This document shows, piece by piece, positions 6,301 through 6,814 of a stretch of 6,814 nt of DNA. Positions within the stretch are counted from its first letter, which is position 1; every line of letters begins with the position of its first letter. A program made the position numbers and the translations under genes. The stretch covers positions 1 to 6,814 of the forward strand of contig CAJGCS010000055.1 of the NCBI GenBank assembly GCA_904501965.1. Reading direction: 5' to 3'. Under the pieces are notes generated by a model. It did no database searches, was not told the origin of the DNA, and saw only the letters and a program-made list of their open reading frames with translations. This DNA is from an uncultured Bacilli bacterium. GTDB taxonomy: Bacteria > Bacillota_I > Bacilli_A > ML615J-28 > CAG-313.

Positions 6301-6814
6301 AACATGTTGAAGCTAGGGAACCATCTTGTTATAACGAAGGTAATAGTGAATATGTAGGATGTGCAGTATGTGGTGATGTTTTAGAAGGAGAAAAGATTAT
6401 ATATCCTGAAACACATGAATTTACGATTGAAGAAAAAACAAGTGAGACATTAAGAACTCATCAAACATGTTCAACAAAATTATCTTATTGGAAGATATGC
6501 TCTTTATGTAACCAAGTATCTAAAACAGAATATTTTGAAGTAGGTGAATTGCTTTCACACACATTCAATAATGGCTCATGTATCAAGTGTGGAGAACTAG
6601 AAAACATTAATGATTGGGCACTTAATAAAGTAGAAGGCGGTTATGAGATTGCAAAATACTATGGCAGTAAAACAGAACTTGTGATTCCATCAACATATAA
6701 GGGTGAACCGATAATTAAAATTGGCGTTGAAGCATTCAGTGGATTAGAACTTAAAAAGATTGTAATTCCAGATACAATAATAGAAATAGGAGATTATGCA
6801 TTTGCAGGATGCGT
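3378..6814 (+). CDS. Giant modular surface protein: Cys/His repeats, Flg_new, beta-rich region, BspA-like LRR (3' end missing)
   Basis: The frame is open from ATG 3378 to the window edge without a stop: 1145 complete codons plus two bases. GGAGGT (3368-3373) precedes the ATG by 4 nt. Order: basic N-terminus MRK and a hydrophobic segment at 5-27 without an obvious cleavage site or lipobox (signal anchor or uncleaved signal); Cys/His units at 39-246; a Flg_new/InlB B-repeat-type module at about 258-323; an unassigned region at 324-689; a beta-rich alternating region at about 690-875; an Ig/cadherin-like stretch at about 876-973, assigned weakly; further Cys/His units at 976-1072; and BspA-type LRR sequence from about 1089 onwards. 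The architecture points to an extracytoplasmic adhesin-like or host-interaction protein. No enzyme motif is seen. The C-terminus, which may hold more repeats or a wall anchor, is outside the window. Composition matches the neighbouring genes, so there is no sign of recent transfer. Confidence 0.88.
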   Translation, partial: MRKTLAIILSIVFTVVTILCGYIVIPSIRRSINPCIDGHAYESTVIDPTCKEEGYTRNICINCEYSYISDYKDIVEHKVNYTPVQEATCNDYGVESGICDYCGKEQRRYSNPLGHIAGEIENTGDYCNEYPIGTISCTRCEETISEIGHHFVSEVIQATCTSDGLIIYKCVECNAKEEIVIECSGHISGEWVTLVDATCLSEGEKAKFCVVCNEYLEGSSIEKKDHIYESSVLNSGNKVENKCIHCSHIYYDNINGELFEVKLELNNNTGSTLIYVNSEAKINLPVPEYENHEFVGWYLDEEFINLYTEDKVNRDICLYAKWENSDSNVTHQEGLIVDNLNTDFTFQVKNVNNLSAEEVKKALSIFNENEESISFDIVEVSDDIYEVSSLEYEKGQMYTVVLTRDLAFVDTDAKSRTYIIKDENHLNQNVKNDVVELNYNEIAGSYEKDGITYLILFNDLINANDKVVVYDYNINQIVTYFGVVAEGKYETYSMYEIEMIEFSDVFNEYNGHYAGKLDTSNIVFDDNFEDELVETFRRSALYRQFSEAQKTAYSDDDKYTYKWSNIKITPSKEKIEGGIIVNLLVSSDYIRTDKETGTSKVSFSICLNIENTIEFETIKHFNSVTDFSFVLDADNTTRVKLYVTSKDSVNFEKELHLFKECFQQIQESGSHDELGESSSDYSKEIKIGNFSTIIYGFILSLDVNVEFNFNMVGETGIEVDIYTNVRAGIRVNGLNGSNLDIDVIKDFDTSIHTSIYVMGKINVSANLKVDAQVSFLGIVSLGAHLEAEPYIDLGGYLGIHEIGTEQMNGTFAGYIECGVNVNVYVTAGIKLKIEVKIWFLEFKVINIDKSFRYDLYDEQFVLLSYGTTEIPLFFNYTDPVVTKEFDCYGELNLNDFVNREVTMQNIKELKKFTKEVDCFYYMEEEVVGVTLDRNGRLIIEQTHKSYIEFDVKVVYGSNLISKNLHIVVTLNHRPEHVEAREPSCYNEGNSEYVGCAVCGDVLEGEKIIYPETHEFTIEEKTSETLRTHQTCSTKLSYWKICSLCNQVSKTEYFEVGELLSHTFNNGSCIKCGELENINDWALNKVEGGYEIAKYYGSKTELVIPSTYKGEPIIKIGVEAFSGLELKKIVIPDTIIEIGDYAFAGC
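3492..4115 (+). repeat. N-terminal Cys/His protein repeats (five regular units and one degenerate)
   Basis: Residues 39-246 of the surface protein are tandem units of about 37 residues, each beginning at a His (39, 77, 115, 149, 186, 226). Each of the first five has Cys, then nine residues, then CxxC: C50/C60/C63, C89/C99/C102, C127/C137/C140, C160/C170/C173, C199/C209/C212. A Gly usually follows the first Cys by four residues (54, 93, 164, 203). The sixth unit keeps only C243/C246. The pattern resembles the ATCtxxGxxxYxCxxCG...GH repeats common in surface proteins of gut Firmicutes. The repeats are diverged at DNA level, so they are old duplications. Ligand geometry suggests metal-binding beads or disulfides; which one cannot be told from sequence. 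Confidence 0.8.
4149..4346 (+). other. Flg_new / InlB B-repeat-type module in the surface protein
   Basis: Residues about 258-323 read as a single Listeria-Bacteroides repeat: an initial strand (LFEVKLELNNNTGS), a PVPEYENHEFVGWYLDEEF segment matching the family's P.p...gy.F.GWy.d..., and the closing LYAKWE that matches the usual lyAkW. These small beta-grasp-like modules are extracellular spacers or ligand-binding repeats in surface proteins. Only one copy is present before the unassigned region. Confidence 0.85.
4347..5444 (+). other. Unassigned region of the surface protein (residues 324-689)
   Basis: About 366 residues rich in Asp, Glu, Asn, Lys and beta-branched residues, with Cys rare, between the Flg_new module and the beta-rich region. 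Predicted by eye to be mixed beta strands with one helical piece near 535-555 (ELVETFRRSALYRQFSEAQK) and another near 655-670 (FEKELHLFKECFQQIQ). An acidic, Ser-rich linker (GSHDELGESSSD, about 672-683) precedes the next region. I recognise no family and see no internal repeat. Confidence 0.55.
5445..6002 (+). other. Beta-rich region with alternating hydrophobic strands (residues about 690-875)
   Basis: The sequence alternates hydrophobic and polar residues over many short strands separated by Gly or Asn turns, for example VNVEFNFNMVG, VDIYTNVRAGIRVNG, KINVSANLKVDAQVS and VNVNVYVTAGIKLKIEVKIW. It ends with a charged YDLYDEQFVLLSYG segment. This looks like a beta-helix, beta-sandwich or beta-sheet stack. 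From memory, similar AGYIE-x-G-V-x-V-x-V...LYxxxFxLxSxG segments occur in other large Firmicute surface proteins, but I cannot name a domain. Confidence 0.5.
6303..6593 (+). repeat. C-terminal Cys/His protein repeats
   Basis: The Cys/His pattern returns at residues 976-1072. H976 opens a unit with C984 and C995/C998 (one residue longer between the first and second Cys than in the N-terminal set); H1013 opens one with C1031 and C1041/C1044 (the standard nine-residue gap); H1061 opens a shortened one with only C1068/C1071. The last, short form resembles the HtFxxGxCxxCG unit that often directly precedes LRR_5 domains in such proteins, as it does here. Confidence 0.75.
6642..6814 (+). other. Start of BspA-type leucine-rich repeats (LRR_5)
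   Basis: From about residue 1089 the sequence follows the BspA/TpLRR pattern: LVIPSTYKGEPIIKIGVEAF (1102-1120), then LKKIVIPDTIIEIGDYAFAG (1125-1144), matching LxxIxIPxxvxxIGxxAFxgC. Two repeats are visible and the second is cut by the window edge, so more should follow. BspA-type LRRs form a curved beta solenoid and commonly bind host or microbial surface ligands. Confidence 0.88.

Overview
The window reads as AT-rich chromosomal DNA from a low-GC Gram-positive-type bacterium (Bacillota or a related wall-less/Mycoplasmatota-like lineage), probably host- or gut-associated. The grounds are a strong A/T codon bias (TTA, AGA, AAA, GAA), GGAGGT-type Shine-Dalgarno sites, U-tailed hairpin terminators, and a giant modular surface protein carrying Flg_new and BspA-like LRR modules, a combination I associate with gut Firmicutes. 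All 12 tryptophans I decoded use TGG, and no gene uses TGA in frame or as a stop, so the sequence gives no sign of the mycoplasma code. Every gene is on the + strand. I see no RNA gene, CRISPR array, insertion sequence or phage gene.

Layout. (1) 1-279 is the 3' end of a PfkB-type kinase, most likely a pyridoxal/pyridoxamine kinase, closed by a hairpin terminator at 278-318. (2) 353-3284 is a tight four-gene unit: a conserved protein of unknown function (158 aa), a CvpA-family membrane protein, a cation diffusion facilitator with a manganese-type metal site, and a GNAT acetyltransferase that overlaps the transporter by 14 nt. A candidate promoter sits in the tail of the first terminator, and a perfect-stem terminator at 3283-3309 ends the unit. 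(3) 3378 to the window edge is one uninterrupted reading frame of at least 1145 codons, with its own near-consensus promoter (TTGATA-N17-TAAAAT).

The large protein has an N-terminal membrane anchor or signal, five regular Cys/His units plus one degenerate one (C-x9-C-x2-C...H, about 37 residues apart), a Flg_new/InlB B-repeat-type module, about 550 residues of beta-rich sequence of which the first 365 resemble nothing I recognise, a second set of Cys/His units, and the start of a BspA-type leucine-rich repeat region that runs off the window. It is most likely an extracytoplasmic adhesin-like or host-interaction protein.

How the genes work together: the four-gene unit is housekeeping in character (membrane protein, probable Mn/divalent metal efflux, small-molecule or protein acetylation) with no obvious single pathway. 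I do not see convincing evidence of a new multi-gene system. The most interesting items are the Cys/His bead repeats and the unassigned middle of the surface protein, and the conserved unknown at the head of the operon.
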